Shown here one piece after another: positions 1 through 8,743 of a stretch of 64,000 bases of DNA (position 1 is its first letter; each line of letters starts with the position of its first letter). This DNA comes from Frankia sp. QA3. Lineage in GTDB: Bacteria > Actinomycetota > Actinomycetes > Frankiales > Frankiaceae. Location of the stretch: assembly GCF_000262465.1 (NCBI RefSeq), contig NZ_CM001489.1:3483899-3547898 (forward strand), in the 5' to 3' direction. The notes beneath the pieces were generated by a model. It searched no databases. It saw nothing but the letters and a program-made list of their open reading frames with translations, and was not told the origin of the DNA. The translations under genes and the position numbers were made by a program.

Positions 1-936
1 GGCCGGATCGCGCTCGAACAGCGACAGGTCCACGGCGCCGCCGGCCGGCCGCGCCCCGGCTGACTCCCCTGGGCCGCTCGCGGCGGCGCCCCCGCCGGCG
101 GGGGCGCCGAACGCCGCCGCCGTGGGCCCGCCGGCCAGCGCCAATGCCTCCGCCACCGCCGGATCGAGGTCGACCGGGTCGGTCAGATGTGGATCCTTGT
201 TCCGGACGTTGCCCACCGCCGCGTCCACCGGATGCGCGGCGAGCACCCCCGCCGGCGCCGGGCGCAGCAGCGGGGCGAGCGCGGCCGGGTCGCTCGCCGG
301 ATCGATCCACCGGTCCCAGGCCGCCGCGGGCAGGATCACCGGCGAGCGGTCGTGCAGGAACGCCAGGCCCTCGGCCGCCGCGGTGGTGAGGATCGTAAAG
401 GTCACCAGCGGCGCGTCCCCCTTGCGCCACACCTCGTAGAGGCCGGCGAAGGCGAAGATCCCCCCGGTCGCCGGATGGCCCGCCGGGTAGATATAGAACG
501 GCTGCCCGCGCCGGGATCCGCCGCCCGGATGGAACCACTCGTAGAAGCCGGTGGCGGGCACGAGGCAGCGCCGCGCCGCGAAGGCCGCGCGGAACGCCGG
601 CTTGGTCGCCACCGTCTCCGCCCGAGCATTGATCATTTTGGCGCCGATGGCGCGGTCCTTGGCCCAGGACGGCACCAGGCCCCAGGTGGCCAGCCTCAGG
701 ACCCGGCCGGCGGGCGCCGTGCCCGGCCGCTCGCCACCCGCCGGGCCACCCGAGCGCTCGCCGGCTGCGCCACCCGATCCGCCGCCGGCCTCAGACGGCT
801 CCGCGACGACGATCGGCATCGTCGACGTGGGAGCGACGTTGTAGCTCTCCGCCACCCCGCTGCCCGTCCCGTCGCGGGCGGACATGGCGGCGACCAGGTC
901 GTCGGTCTTCAGCTTCTGTGTGTAGCGGCCGCACAT
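1..936 (-). CDS. SOS response-associated peptidase (SRAP/HMCES family), C-terminus cut by window edge
   Basis: Members of this family (YedK/HMCES) form a thiazolidine crosslink with abasic sites in single-stranded DNA through Cys2 and shield them. The protein begins MCGRYTQ, so Cys2 is present once the initiator Met is removed. Other signatures visible are SYNVAPT (about 31-37), WGLVPSWAKD (85-94), NARAET (103-108), the GFYEW segment with the catalytic Glu (about 133), and HDRSP with the conserved His (about 195). A Gly/Ala/Pro-rich insertion at about 45-78 is not typical of the core. The start is the ATG at 936. The frame stays open to base 1, so the C-terminus lies outside the window; the last visible part is Ala/Gly/Pro-rich. 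Confidence 0.93.
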   Translation of the reverse strand, partial: MCGRYTQKLKTDDLVAAMSARDGTGSGVAESYNVAPTSTMPIVVAEPSEAGGGSGGAAGERSGGPAGGERPGTAPAGRVLRLATWGLVPSWAKDRAIGAKMINARAETVATKPAFRAAFAARRCLVPATGFYEWFHPGGGSRRGQPFYIYPAGHPATGGIFAFAGLYEVWRKGDAPLVTFTILTTAAAEGLAFLHDRSPVILPAAAWDRWIDPASDPAALAPLLRPAPAGVLAAHPVDAAVGNVRNKDPHLTDPVDLDPAVAEALALAGGPTAAAFGAPAGGGAAASGPGESAGARPAGGAVDLSLFERDPA

Positions 937-986
937 GCCGTCCAGTGTGGCAGCCGGGTCCGACATTTCCCGGCGACGCCCAGCGC

Positions 987-1679
987 TCAGCCGAACAGCA
1001 GTCCGCCCCCGCCGGCGAGGCAGGCAAGCCCCGTCAGGCCGAACAGGCCCACCCAGAACCCCGGCGGCAGCCCGGTCAACCGGGCGAGCTGGTCCGGATC
1101 CGAATCCCTCGCCCGGCGGCGCCGGCGCTGCCGCTGCACCTCGACCACCGGCCGCAGCGCCCCGAGCAGCAGGAAGCAGGCGACGTAGGCGGCGAACCCG
1201 GCGCGCGCGGTCGGCGGCGCGAACCAGGAGACCGCCAGGATCGCGGCGGTGCTGACCAGCAGCGACATCGCCCCGAAGCCGTTACGGATCACGACGAGCA
1301 TCGCGAGCAGCATCGCCACGCAGAGCTGGAGCACCAGGCTGGTGCGGCCGGTGGCCAGCAGGGCGGCGGCGCCGAGTCCGATCAGAGAGGGCGTGGGGTA
1401 GCCGGCGGCCACCGTGGCGATCACCCCGGGGCCGGTCGGTCGGCCGGAGGAGACGGTGACCCCGGAGGTGTCCGAGTGCAGGCGCACGCCGGCCAGGCGG
1501 CGGCCGCTCGCGACCGCGGCCAGGGCGTGCCCACCCTCATGCGCAATCGTGATCACGTGCCGAGCGACGGGCCACAGTCGATCGCTGAGCACCGTCACGG
1601 CCGCGAGGACGGCGGCGACGGCCAGCACCCACTGCGGCGGCGCCGGTTGCGCCTCAATGCTGCGCCGCAGGATCTCCAT
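987..1679 (-). CDS. M50B-like integral membrane metallopeptidase
   Basis: A 230-residue polytopic membrane protein. The zinc-binding HExxH motif appears as HEGGH at about residues 47-51 inside a hydrophobic stretch, followed by several hydrophobic segments, which fits the M50B-like peptidases of actinobacteria. The substrate is unknown; related site-2 proteases cut within membranes. I chose the ATG at 1679 because a GGGAGAGAGG-type ribosome binding site sits just upstream; the frame is open farther upstream to 1766 without better support. The tail carries an Arg-rich stretch and one more hydrophobic segment. The gene diverges from the acyltransferase at 1928, leaving about 250 bases for promoters. 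Confidence 0.8.
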   Translation of the reverse strand: MEILRRSIEAQPAPPQWVLAVAAVLAAVTVLSDRLWPVARHVITIAHEGGHALAAVASGRRLAGVRLHSDTSGVTVSSGRPTGPGVIATVAAGYPTPSLIGLGAAALLATGRTSLVLQLCVAMLLAMLVVIRNGFGAMSLLVSTAAILAVSWFAPPTARAGFAAYVACFLLLGALRPVVEVQRQRRRRRARDSDPDQLARLTGLPPGFWVGLFGLTGLACLAGGGGLLFG

Positions 1680-1927
1680 CCGGCCCCTCTCTCCCGATAC
1701 GCGACCGTCTCTCCCGATACGTGACCGTTGGCCCCGAACCAGCGCCGGCGTCCGTTCGGACATCATCGATCCTGGGCCTGGGGGAACGCGAAGGTGCCGG
1801 CGGGGGTCCTCGAAAGGGCGAGCACCCCCCTGTAGGGCGCCCCCGCGGTCGGGGGGCGGCGGTAGGGTCGGGAACGCGTTTGAGTGCCCGGGGGAGACCG
1901 CGAGGACAAGCTGAGGAGTGGCCCGTC

Positions 1928-2659
1928 GTGGCGGAATACGTCTACCGGCCGGTTATCACCGTGGCGAGGGGGCTGCTCGGCGCGCTGCGCCTGCAGCTTG
2001 ACGTGCGGGGTGCGGAGAACATCCCCGCCTCCGGGGGCGGCATAGTCCTGATCAACCATGTCTCCTATCTCGACTTCGCTCTCGCCGTTCTGCCGTTCTG
2101 GACCGCCCAGCGGCGGCTCATCCGCTTCATGGCCAAGAAGGAGGTCTTCGACCACCGAATCTCCGGCCCGCTGATGCGCGGGATGCACCACATCCCGGTC
2201 GACCGGCAGGCCGGGGCCGCGTCGCTGCGGGACGCGCTGAAGGCGTTGCGCGCCGGCGAGTTCGTCGGGGTCTTCCCCGAGGCGACTATCAGCCCGAGCT
2301 ACTGCCTGGCCTCGTTCAAGTCCGGTGCGGCGCGGATGGCGACGCACACGAACGTCCCGGTGATCCCGGTGATCCTTTGGGGCAGCCAGCGGATCCTGAC
2401 CAAGGGACATCCGTTCAAGCTCCGGGACGCGATCGGCACCCCGGTCACCATCACCGTGGGCAGGCCGGTGCCCCCGGCCGAGCTCGCGGACCGCCGGACG
2501 GGGACGGACGTCCTGCACAAGGTGATGACCGAGCTCCTCGACGAGGCGCAGCGGCGCTATCCGCGTCCCGCGCCCGGCGAGCCTGACTGGTGGCTGCCCG
2601 CGCACCTCGGCGGCTCTGCCCCGCCGCAGTCCGCCAAGGCGGACGACCCGGAGGCGTGA
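1928..2659 (+). CDS. PlsC-family lysophospholipid acyltransferase
   Basis: Predicted to transfer an acyl group to a lysophospholipid such as 1-acylglycerol-3-phosphate, at the membrane, in phospholipid synthesis. The HX4D catalytic motif is NHVSYLD (His44, Asp49) and the second conserved block is FPEAT at about 116-120, a variant of the usual FPEGT. Length of 243 residues is normal for the family. The GTG start at 1928 is supported by AGGAG about 9 bases upstream; an open frame extends to 1721 but has no good binding site. The C-terminus after about residue 210 is Pro-rich and probably disordered. The exact acceptor is not predictable. Confidence 0.9.
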   Translation: MAEYVYRPVITVARGLLGALRLQLDVRGAENIPASGGGIVLINHVSYLDFALAVLPFWTAQRRLIRFMAKKEVFDHRISGPLMRGMHHIPVDRQAGAASLRDALKALRAGEFVGVFPEATISPSYCLASFKSGAARMATHTNVPVIPVILWGSQRILTKGHPFKLRDAIGTPVTITVGRPVPPAELADRRTGTDVLHKVMTELLDEAQRRYPRPAPGEPDWWLPAHLGGSAPPQSAKADDPEA

Positions 2660-2666
2660 CCGTCGC

Positions 2667-2703
2667 GCAGGCCTGACCGGCACGCAGGCCTGACCGGCAC
2701 GCA
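2667..2703. repeat. 17-bp tandem repeat, 2.2 copies
   Basis: The unit GCAGGCCTGACCGGCAC occurs at 2667-2683 and 2684-2700, and a third copy begins at 2701. It lies just after the acyltransferase stop, in the gap before a decayed gene. Confidence 0.85.
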
Positions 2704-2857
2704 GCCATAATCGGGCGCGCGCTGCGCCCCGCCGAATCGCCCGAGGCTGACAGCTCCTCGCCAGTTTCCTTGACCTCCGGCAAGTGCATCCGGAAATGTC
2801 GGGTCAAGGCATTCGGGGTCGGCACCCCCGGGCACAGCGGCGGCGGGGCGTGATGCG

Positions 2858-3461
2858 GTGACCGAGGTGTTCGAAATCGGCGACGAGGAGATGTTCGTCG
2901 ACGCGCTCCCCAAGGTCGATCTGCACGTCCGGCTGGAATCCGCCCGGACCTGCGGAATCGGTGCCTGCGAGCCCGACCGCCCAGGCCACGTCGAGGGCCG
3001 GTCCAGCCGGAGAACGATCGGGACGTTCGCCCGCCCGCCCGCCAGGCCGTTCTCCCCTGGTCCCGCTGATCGCCGCGCGGATGTGCGCGGTGGTGCGCCC
3101 GCGCCCGGGCGGGTAGACGACTGTGGTCGGCGGTGTGAATATCCCCGGGGACGAGAACCATTGTGTGTCGCTCGCCCATGGCACGGCGCTGCGCCTGGCC
3201 GGTCAGCGGGTGCGGTACGCCGAGATCACCATCACCCCCTGGACCCAGGCCCGGCGAGGGATCGACCCCGCGGCCATGTTCGCCGGCCTCGACCGCGGCC
3301 GGCGCGCGGCCGAGGAGGAGGTGGGCATCCAGGTCCGCCGGATCGCCGAGACGGCCCTGGCCTGGAACGCGGCGAGCCCGAACGCCACCCCTCAGAACGT
3401 CCTCGACGGCACTATCGGGGCGCTGGGACGCCCGGTTACGCATTCGCCGCGTTTACCGTGA
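2858..3461 (+). pseudogene. Adenosine deaminase remnant
   Basis: Two pieces resembling adenosine/AMP deaminase family proteins lie in different frames. The first, from the GTG at 2858, reads EMFVDALPKVDLHVRLESA-like sequence, matching the family N-terminus (PKxELHxHLEG) but with the second metal-ligand His replaced by Arg. The second, in another frame from about 3123, reads QRVRYAEITITPWTQARRG and then RRAAEEEVG, matching the helix-strand region that follows in intact enzymes. The sequence between them does not fit the family. The C-terminal two thirds, including the catalytic Glu and Asp region, are absent. The gene is therefore truncated and frameshifted. The 870-base stretch from 2660 to 3527 holds nothing else I can support. 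Confidence 0.6.
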
Positions 3462-3527
3462 AGGGACCTGGGTACCCGACCGGGCGGATCATGAGGCGAA
3501 AGAGGGACGTCAGGCGGAGGTTTACCC

Positions 3528-4175
3528 TTGCTCACCGTAAGCTGGATTTTACTGGTGATCTGCGCCGTGGCCATCCTCGGAAGCGTCATGCTCCTCGGGC
3601 AGCGTGACACTCGACGGGCGGGGCTACAACGGCGATTCGGCCCCGAGTACGACCGCGCGCTCGCCGAGCACGCGGACCGGCGATCGGCGGAACGCCAGCT
3701 CAGACAGATCGCCGACCGGCGCGACGCGCTCACCATCAACCCGTTGACCCAGGCTGACCGGGCGACTTATAAGGCCCGCTGGGAGACGCTGCAGACCCGT
3801 TTCGTGGACGACCCCGCCGAGGCGACCAGCCTGGCGGATGCCCTCGTCGGCGAGGTGATGCGGGCCCGGGGATATCCGGTCGGCAGTTTCACCGAGCGCG
3901 CCGAGCTGCTGTCCGCCGACCATCCCCGCGTCGTCGCCGGCTACCGGGAGGCACACCAGCGGACCACGGCCAAGCCGGACGGGAACGGTGCTGCGGGCCG
4001 ACGGGACACCGAGAGCCTGCGCTCGGCCTTCGTGCGCTACCGCGAGGTGTTCAACCAGCTGGTCGGGAGCGACGCCGGGTCCGGCAACCAGGCCGGTGCC
4101 GCGGGCGACCAACGGGACCGGCAAGACCGGCCCGCCGCCGGCCTCGCGGCCACGCCCGGTAAGCGGGATGCGTGA
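3528..4175 (+). CDS. Conserved actinobacterial membrane-anchored hypothetical protein
   Basis: A 215-residue protein with one N-terminal transmembrane helix (about residues 4-22) followed by a charged soluble domain. Conserved-looking blocks are LQRRFGPEYDRALAE, RFVDDPAEA and RGYPVGSF. I know this protein type as a frequent uncharacterized family but no function. The TTG start at 3528 follows a strong GGCGGAGG ribosome binding site with 7 bases of spacing. The central segment (RFVDDPAEATSLADALVGEVM) and the segment near 165-182 (LRSAFVRYREVFNQLVG) recur in the next gene, 127 bases downstream, so the two are probably paralogs or cooperating partners. Confidence 0.75.
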   Translation: MLTVSWILLVICAVAILGSVMLLGQRDTRRAGLQRRFGPEYDRALAEHADRRSAERQLRQIADRRDALTINPLTQADRATYKARWETLQTRFVDDPAEATSLADALVGEVMRARGYPVGSFTERAELLSADHPRVVAGYREAHQRTTAKPDGNGAAGRRDTESLRSAFVRYREVFNQLVGSDAGSGNQAGAAGDQRDRQDRPAAGLAATPGKRDA

Positions 4176-4302
4176 GCCCCGCGGCCGCGGGATCGTCCGG
4201 CAACGCCCGTCTCCCGGCCGGGGTGACCTCCGCAGTCACCGCCCCGGCGGCCCCACGCCGCCCTCGGCCCGGCCCCCTCGCAGCACGACAGGAAGGACCG
4301 AC

Positions 4303-4851
4303 ATGAGCCTCGACGGCATCAGGCACGACCGCCGCCCCGCGGCGGATCCCCGGCCCGGCCCGGGTCGGGAGGGCGACCGGTGGCGGGAGATCCTGCTCGG
4401 CTTCGTCGACGACCCGCGGGCCGCCGTCGAACAGGCCGACCGTCTGGTCGACGAGGCGATGCGCGCCCTGCAGGATCGGATCGAGGCGCAGCGCAGCGGC
4501 CTGCGCGAGGCGTGGCGCTCCCGCGGCGAGCCGTCGACGGAGGAGCTGCGCATGGCGCTGCGCGGCTACCGCGACCTCTGCCAGGATCTGCTCGCCTACG
4601 ATCGAGGGGAGTCCCGCGGCCCCGCCTCGGCCGGGTCTGCGTCGCCGGTGGCACGGGACGTGACCCGGGCCTCCGCGGAACCGAACGGCGCCGCCAATTC
4701 CACCGCGAAGGCCCCCACCGACTCCCGACCGCCGGCGGCAGCCCCGTCCCGGTCGGCCTCCGGCGGGGAACCGTCCCGGACGCCCATCCCGGCGGCACCG
4801 TCCCGGGCGCGAACCGCGCCGGCGGGCGCGATGTGGGACGGGATCCGGTAA
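4303..4851 (+). CDS. Hypothetical protein paralogous to the preceding gene's soluble domain
   Basis: A 182-residue soluble protein with no membrane segment. Residues about 30-60 (GFVDDPRAAVEQADRLVDEAM) and 85-100 (LRMALRGYRDLCQDLLAY) align with the corresponding segments of the gene at 3528, while the N-terminal helix is missing. The last 80 residues are Ala/Pro/Ser-rich and probably disordered. The ATG at 4303 follows AGGAAGGA at 4289-4297. The final 256 bases overlap, tail to tail, the open frame of alkB on the other strand. Third codon positions are GC-rich through the overlap in this frame, which supports it as coding. Confidence 0.65.
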   Translation: MSLDGIRHDRRPAADPRPGPGREGDRWREILLGFVDDPRAAVEQADRLVDEAMRALQDRIEAQRSGLREAWRSRGEPSTEELRMALRGYRDLCQDLLAYDRGESRGPASAGSASPVARDVTRASAEPNGAANSTAKAPTDSRPPAAAPSRSASGGEPSRTPIPAAPSRARTAPAGAMWDGIR

Positions 4852-6011
4852 GCCCGGTAGCGGGCCTGCAGGGCGCGGCGCCGCGGCGGATGCACGTTCG
4901 CCCGGCACAGGTCACCGCCGTAGTGCGCGACGACGCGATCGTCCATCAGCCGGAACCACACCGGGGGCAGGTACGCCGCGAGCAGCAGCGTGGCGTACCC
5001 CGCCGGCAGTTGCGGCGACTCCTCGAACGAACGCAGGACCTGATAGCGCCGGGTGGGATGGGCGTGATGGTCGCTGTGCCGCTGCAGCTGGTAGAGCGCC
5101 AGGTTGCTGGTCACCGCGTCGCTGTTCCAGCTGTGCCGCGGGGTGACGGGCTCGTAGCGTCCCTCGGGGGTGTGGGCCCGCGCGAGCCCGTAATGCTCGA
5201 TGTAGTTGACGCCTTCGAGCAGGGTGAACCCGAACACCGCCTGCGCGGCGAGGAAGACGAGCACCGACGGCCCGAAGGCGGCGGCAAGCGAGCCGAACAG
5301 GACGGCGGTGAGCAGCCAGCCGAGCAGCACCTCGTTGCGCAGGGACACCACTCGCGCGCCGCGCAGGCGCAGCCGGCGGCTCTCCAGCGACCAGGCCGAC
5401 CGCAGGCTGCCCACGACGGTGCGCGGCCAGAACCGCCAGAAGCTCTCCCCGAGGCGGGCGCTGGCCGGGTCGGCCGACGTCGCGACCCGCACGTGGTGAC
5501 CCCGGTTGTGCTCGACGTAGAAGTGGCCGTAGCAGGTGGGCGCGAGCATCAGCCGCGCCAGCCACCGTTCTAGCCGCCCCCGTTTGTGGCCCAGTTCGTG
5601 CGCCGTGGTGATGCCCACGCCGGTCACCGTGCCGACCGAGACCACCGCGCCGATCCGGGAAGCCGGCGACAGCTCGCCCCCCGCCCAGGCCGCGGCGCCG
5701 AGGACCAGACCGATGCCGGCCAACGGCAGGTAGAGGTAGGTGCACCGACGGTAGAAACGATCCGCTTCGAGGGCGGCCCGGATCTCCTCCGGGGGATTGA
5801 CCGAATCCGCCGGCGTGGAGATGTCGAGCAGCGGGACGAGGACGAAGACGAACAACGGGGTGATCCACCAATGCACCCCGAGACCCGTGCGGTGCCACAG
5901 TCCATAGCCCACGATGGCGAGCAGGGGCACGATGATGGCGGTCAGCCACATATAGCGTTTACCGTCACGCCAGGCGATCCCGCCGGGCGCGGTGAGCACG
6001 GGAGCCGCCAC
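4596..6011 (-). CDS. alkB: Alkane 1-monooxygenase (AlkB-type non-heme diiron hydroxylase)
   Basis: Integral-membrane enzyme that hydroxylates the terminal carbon of alkanes, normally fed by rubredoxin. The histidine boxes that bind the di-iron centre are present: HELGHK (about 138), EHNRGHH (167-173) and LQRHSDHHA (309-317), plus the NYIEHYG block (about 269). Hydrophobic segments lie around 24-40, 52-65, 95-112 and 230-270. The GTG at 6011 has GGAGG five bases upstream; the GTG two codons earlier overlaps that site. The recognizable enzyme ends near residue 388 (base 4848), but no stop occurs until 4596, giving an 80-residue Gly/Ala/Arg-rich tail antisense to the gene at 4303. No rubredoxin gene or rubredoxin domain lies nearby. 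Confidence 0.92.
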   Translation of the reverse strand: MAAPVLTAPGGIAWRDGKRYMWLTAIIVPLLAIVGYGLWHRTGLGVHWWITPLFVFVLVPLLDISTPADSVNPPEEIRAALEADRFYRRCTYLYLPLAGIGLVLGAAAWAGGELSPASRIGAVVSVGTVTGVGITTAHELGHKRGRLERWLARLMLAPTCYGHFYVEHNRGHHVRVATSADPASARLGESFWRFWPRTVVGSLRSAWSLESRRLRLRGARVVSLRNEVLLGWLLTAVLFGSLAAAFGPSVLVFLAAQAVFGFTLLEGVNYIEHYGLARAHTPEGRYEPVTPRHSWNSDAVTSNLALYQLQRHSDHHAHPTRRYQVLRSFEESPQLPAGYATLLLAAYLPPVWFRLMDDRVVAHYGGDLCRANVHPPRRRALQARYRAYRIPSHIAPAGAVRARDGAAGMGVRDGSPPEADRDGAAAGGRESVGAFAVELAAPFGSAEARVTSRATGDADPAEAGPRDSPRS

Positions 6012-6178
6012 CGGCACCTCCGATCCGCCGGGCCGACCGGCAGGTCACCGATCGGGCCAATGCAGGCACGAAACGGGCATCCGACGGTTCGGCAGAACTG
6101 ATCCGCCAATCTGCCATCCGTCATCCACAATGACAACAGGATTTCGGCCACAACAGACCCGTGAGGAGTAACTCGCCA

Positions 6179-6454
6179 GTGGTGACGGACGGTGCGCGTT
6201 CCCGGCCGGCGGGCCGGCGGTCACGGTCGATGAGCGACTCGCCACCCTGGATCGGCGGGATGATGGTGGGCACGCTGCTGCTGGCCGCCCTCGTCCTGAT
6301 CACCTACACACTGCTGCCCCTGCCCGGCCAGGAGCGGCTGGGCGACGGCAACTACCTGCTCGCGGCGGCGCTGTTCGCCGCGAACATCGCGCTGCCCCGG
6401 CTGCTGCGCCGGGTGCGCCGGGTGCGCCGGCGCCAGGCGGAGCGCACCCGCTGA
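6179..6454 (+). CDS. Small two-helix membrane protein, unknown function
   Basis: A 91-residue protein with two predicted transmembrane segments (about residues 25-45 and 57-72) and a very basic C-terminus (RRVRRVRRRQAERTR). I do not recognize a family. The GTG at 6179 follows AGGAG at 6164-6168 with 10 bases of spacing; a second GTG directly follows, and an internal ATG at 6230 lacks a binding site. It diverges from alkB across about 165 bases, so the two may share a regulatory region, though I see no clear operator. Confidence 0.6.
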   Translation: MVTDGARSRPAGRRSRSMSDSPPWIGGMMVGTLLLAALVLITYTLLPLPGQERLGDGNYLLAAALFAANIALPRLLRRVRRVRRRQAERTR

Positions 6455-6587
6455 CCGGCTGACCTGCCCGGCCGGCGGGCCGGCCCCGGCCGCCCACCCG
6501 GTCGGCCTCGCCGCGCGGGCGGGCCGGGGACGTGGGCTGGCCCACGTGCGGCCCTGCACGGGTGATGTCAACTGCCACTATGGCCGG

Positions 6588-7490
6588 ATGTCCGCCCTGG
6601 TCGTCCTGCTCGTCGGCCTGGTCGCGGGCATCGTGGTCCGCCGCCGGCGGCGGCTGCCCGCGCAGGCCGCGGCGGTCGTCAACATCTGGCTGCTCGACAT
6701 CGCGCTGCCGGCGCTCGTCCTGCGCGCCATGCATGACGTGAACTTCCCGGGCAACCTCGCGCTCGTGGTGGCCGCGCCCTACCTGCTGTTCGTCCTGTCC
6801 ACGGCGCTGTACCTGCTCGCGGCGCGGCCGATGCGGCTGTCCCGCCAGACGGTGATGGCCCTGGTCGCCGCGACGGCGGTGGCCAACACCAGCTTCGTCG
6901 GCTTCCCGATGGTCACGGTCTTCTTCGGGGCGTCGTCGGTGCCCATCGCCGTGCTCGTCGACCAGCTCGGCTCGTTCCTGCTGCTGAACACCGTGGTGCT
7001 CGGCGCCGTCACGATCATCGCCGGGGCGTCGCTGCCGCGCGCGGAGCTGGCGCGCCGCGTCCTGACCGCGCCGGCGCTGCTCGCCCTGGTGACCGCGCTG
7101 GCACTGCGGCCGGTGGCCTTCCCCGGCTGGCTGGATTCGGCGCTGGACTCGCTCGGCGCGACCCTCACCCCGCTCGCGCTGTTCTCGATCGGCATGCAGC
7201 TGGAGGTGCGGGCCGTCCGGCAGTGGTGGCGCGAGCTGGCGCTCGGCCTCGGCGTGAAGCTGGTCGTCGCCCCCGCGCTGGTGGTGGGGGTCTACGCGCT
7301 GACCGGGACGCTCGGCGACCACGACGTGACGATCGCGCTGTTCGAGGCGGCGATGCCACCGATGGTCGCCGGCGCGCTCATCGCCGCCCGGCACGACCTC
7401 GCCACCCCGCTGCCCAGCCTGCTGGTGGGGGTCGGGGTGCCGCTGTCGTTCGCCACGCTGCCGGTCTGGTCGCTGCTGCTGAAGTCCTGA
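6588..7490 (+). CDS. AEC (auxin efflux carrier)-family transporter
   Basis: A roughly 300-residue polytopic membrane protein with about ten hydrophobic segments. The central VANTSFVGFPMV segment matches the conserved first repeat of AEC permeases, and the C-terminal half (EAAMPPMVAGALIAARH) matches the second. Bacterial members export or import small organic acids; the substrate here cannot be predicted. I placed the start at the ATG at 6588; an upstream GTG at 6546 is in frame but would add an unlikely polar leader. No ribosome binding site is strong. The stop is followed by about 250 bases without a supported gene before the hydroxyacyl-CoA dehydrogenase. Confidence 0.85.
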   Translation: MSALVVLLVGLVAGIVVRRRRRLPAQAAAVVNIWLLDIALPALVLRAMHDVNFPGNLALVVAAPYLLFVLSTALYLLAARPMRLSRQTVMALVAATAVANTSFVGFPMVTVFFGASSVPIAVLVDQLGSFLLLNTVVLGAVTIIAGASLPRAELARRVLTAPALLALVTALALRPVAFPGWLDSALDSLGATLTPLALFSIGMQLEVRAVRQWWRELALGLGVKLVVAPALVVGVYALTGTLGDHDVTIALFEAAMPPMVAGALIAARHDLATPLPSLLVGVGVPLSFATLPVWSLLLKS

Positions 7491-7740
7491 CCTGGGCCGA
7501 CGTTCAATCTGATGAGCGGAACAAGCGCACCGACTAGGCTGGACGCGGACACGGAAGTGGTGTCCGGAGTCGTCGCCCGAGCCACCTGACGCCTCGTGGA
7601 AGCGGGCCGGGATCCGTCGCGCGCCGCCCGCGGTTGACGTGTCGCGCCCGCGTGGTCGATGGTCGTGGCTGCCGCGGTTCCGGCACCGTCGATGTCCCCC
7701 ACCAGATTCCGGGACCAGGCGATCGCGAGGAGTGACTTCG

Positions 7741-8664
7741 GTGGATGCGGTGCAGACAGCGGACTACGTCGACGAGGTGGCTGCCGCCGCGGGCGAGCCG
7801 GGGTCGACGTTCACCCGCCTGGGCGTGATCGGGTGCGGGTTGATGGGCTCCGGCATCGCCGAGGTCGCCGCCCGCGCCGGCCTGGACGTCGCCGTCCGCG
7901 AGATCGACGAGCCGGCCCTGAGCGCGGGGCGCAAGCGACTGACCTCCTCGCTGGACCGCGGGGTCCGCGGCGGCAAGCTGACCGAGGCCGACCGGGACGC
8001 GGTGCTCGCGCGGCTGACCTTCACCAGCGATCTCGGTGACTTCGCCGACCGCGACGTCGTGATCGAGGCGGTCGCCGAGAACGAGCAGCTCAAGGCGGAC
8101 ATCTTCGGCGCTCTCGACAAGGTCGTGGCGCGACCGGACGCGATCTTCGCCTCCAACACCTCGTCCATTCCGATCATGAAGCTGGGCATGGCCACGTCCC
8201 GGCCGGAGCAGGTCGTCGGCATCCACTTCTTCAACCCGGTGCCCGTCCAGAAGCTCGTCGAGATCGTCCCGTCGCTGCTGACCGCGCCCGCGACCGAGAC
8301 CGCCGCCGAGGGCTTCGTCACCGGGCGGCTCGGCAAGGAGGTCATCCGCTCGAAGGACCGGGCCGGCTTCGTGGTGAACTCGCTGCTCGTTCCCTACCTG
8401 CTGGCCGCGGTGCGCATGCTGGAGTCCGGCTTCGCCGTCGCGGACGACATCGACCGCGGCATGGTGCTCGGCTGCGCCCACCCGATGGGCCCGCTGCGCC
8501 TGTGCGACCTGATCGGCCTCGACACCATCAAAGCGGTGGCCGAGTCGATGTACGAGGAGTTCAAGGAGCCGTTGTACTCGCCGCCCCCGCTGCTCATGCG
8601 CATGGTCGACGCCGGGCTGCTCGGTAAGAAGACCGGCCGCGGCTTCCACAATTACGCGACCTGA
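7741..8664 (+). CDS. 3-hydroxybutyryl-CoA (3-hydroxyacyl-CoA) dehydrogenase
   Basis: NAD(P)-dependent oxidation/reduction of 3-hydroxyacyl-CoA and acetoacetyl-CoA, in beta-oxidation or in butanoyl/PHB metabolism. The nucleotide-binding motif GCGLMGSGIA lies at about residues 30-39, the catalytic His motif HFFNPVPVQKLVE near 160, and the substrate-side domain ends with the usual GKKTGRGFHNY. The 307-residue length is normal for a single-function enzyme. The GTG at 7741 follows AGGAG (7728-7732) with 8 bases of spacing. An acyl-CoA dehydrogenase starts 79 bases downstream on the same strand, so the pair is probably an operon for short-chain acyl-CoA turnover. Confidence 0.92.
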   Translation: MDAVQTADYVDEVAAAAGEPGSTFTRLGVIGCGLMGSGIAEVAARAGLDVAVREIDEPALSAGRKRLTSSLDRGVRGGKLTEADRDAVLARLTFTSDLGDFADRDVVIEAVAENEQLKADIFGALDKVVARPDAIFASNTSSIPIMKLGMATSRPEQVVGIHFFNPVPVQKLVEIVPSLLTAPATETAAEGFVTGRLGKEVIRSKDRAGFVVNSLLVPYLLAAVRMLESGFAVADDIDRGMVLGCAHPMGPLRLCDLIGLDTIKAVAESMYEEFKEPLYSPPPLLMRMVDAGLLGKKTGRGFHNYAT

Positions 8665-8743
8665 CCCCAGCGGGCGGCCGATCCGGCACAAGCGGCCTGA
8701 TCCCCGCGCGCCAGCCAATATCCCGACGACCAAGGCGGCCGCT

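Noticed and set aside
4596-4847. C-terminal rubredoxin domain on AlkB
   Set aside because: The tail has no CxxC pairs, so it is not an AlkB-rubredoxin fusion.
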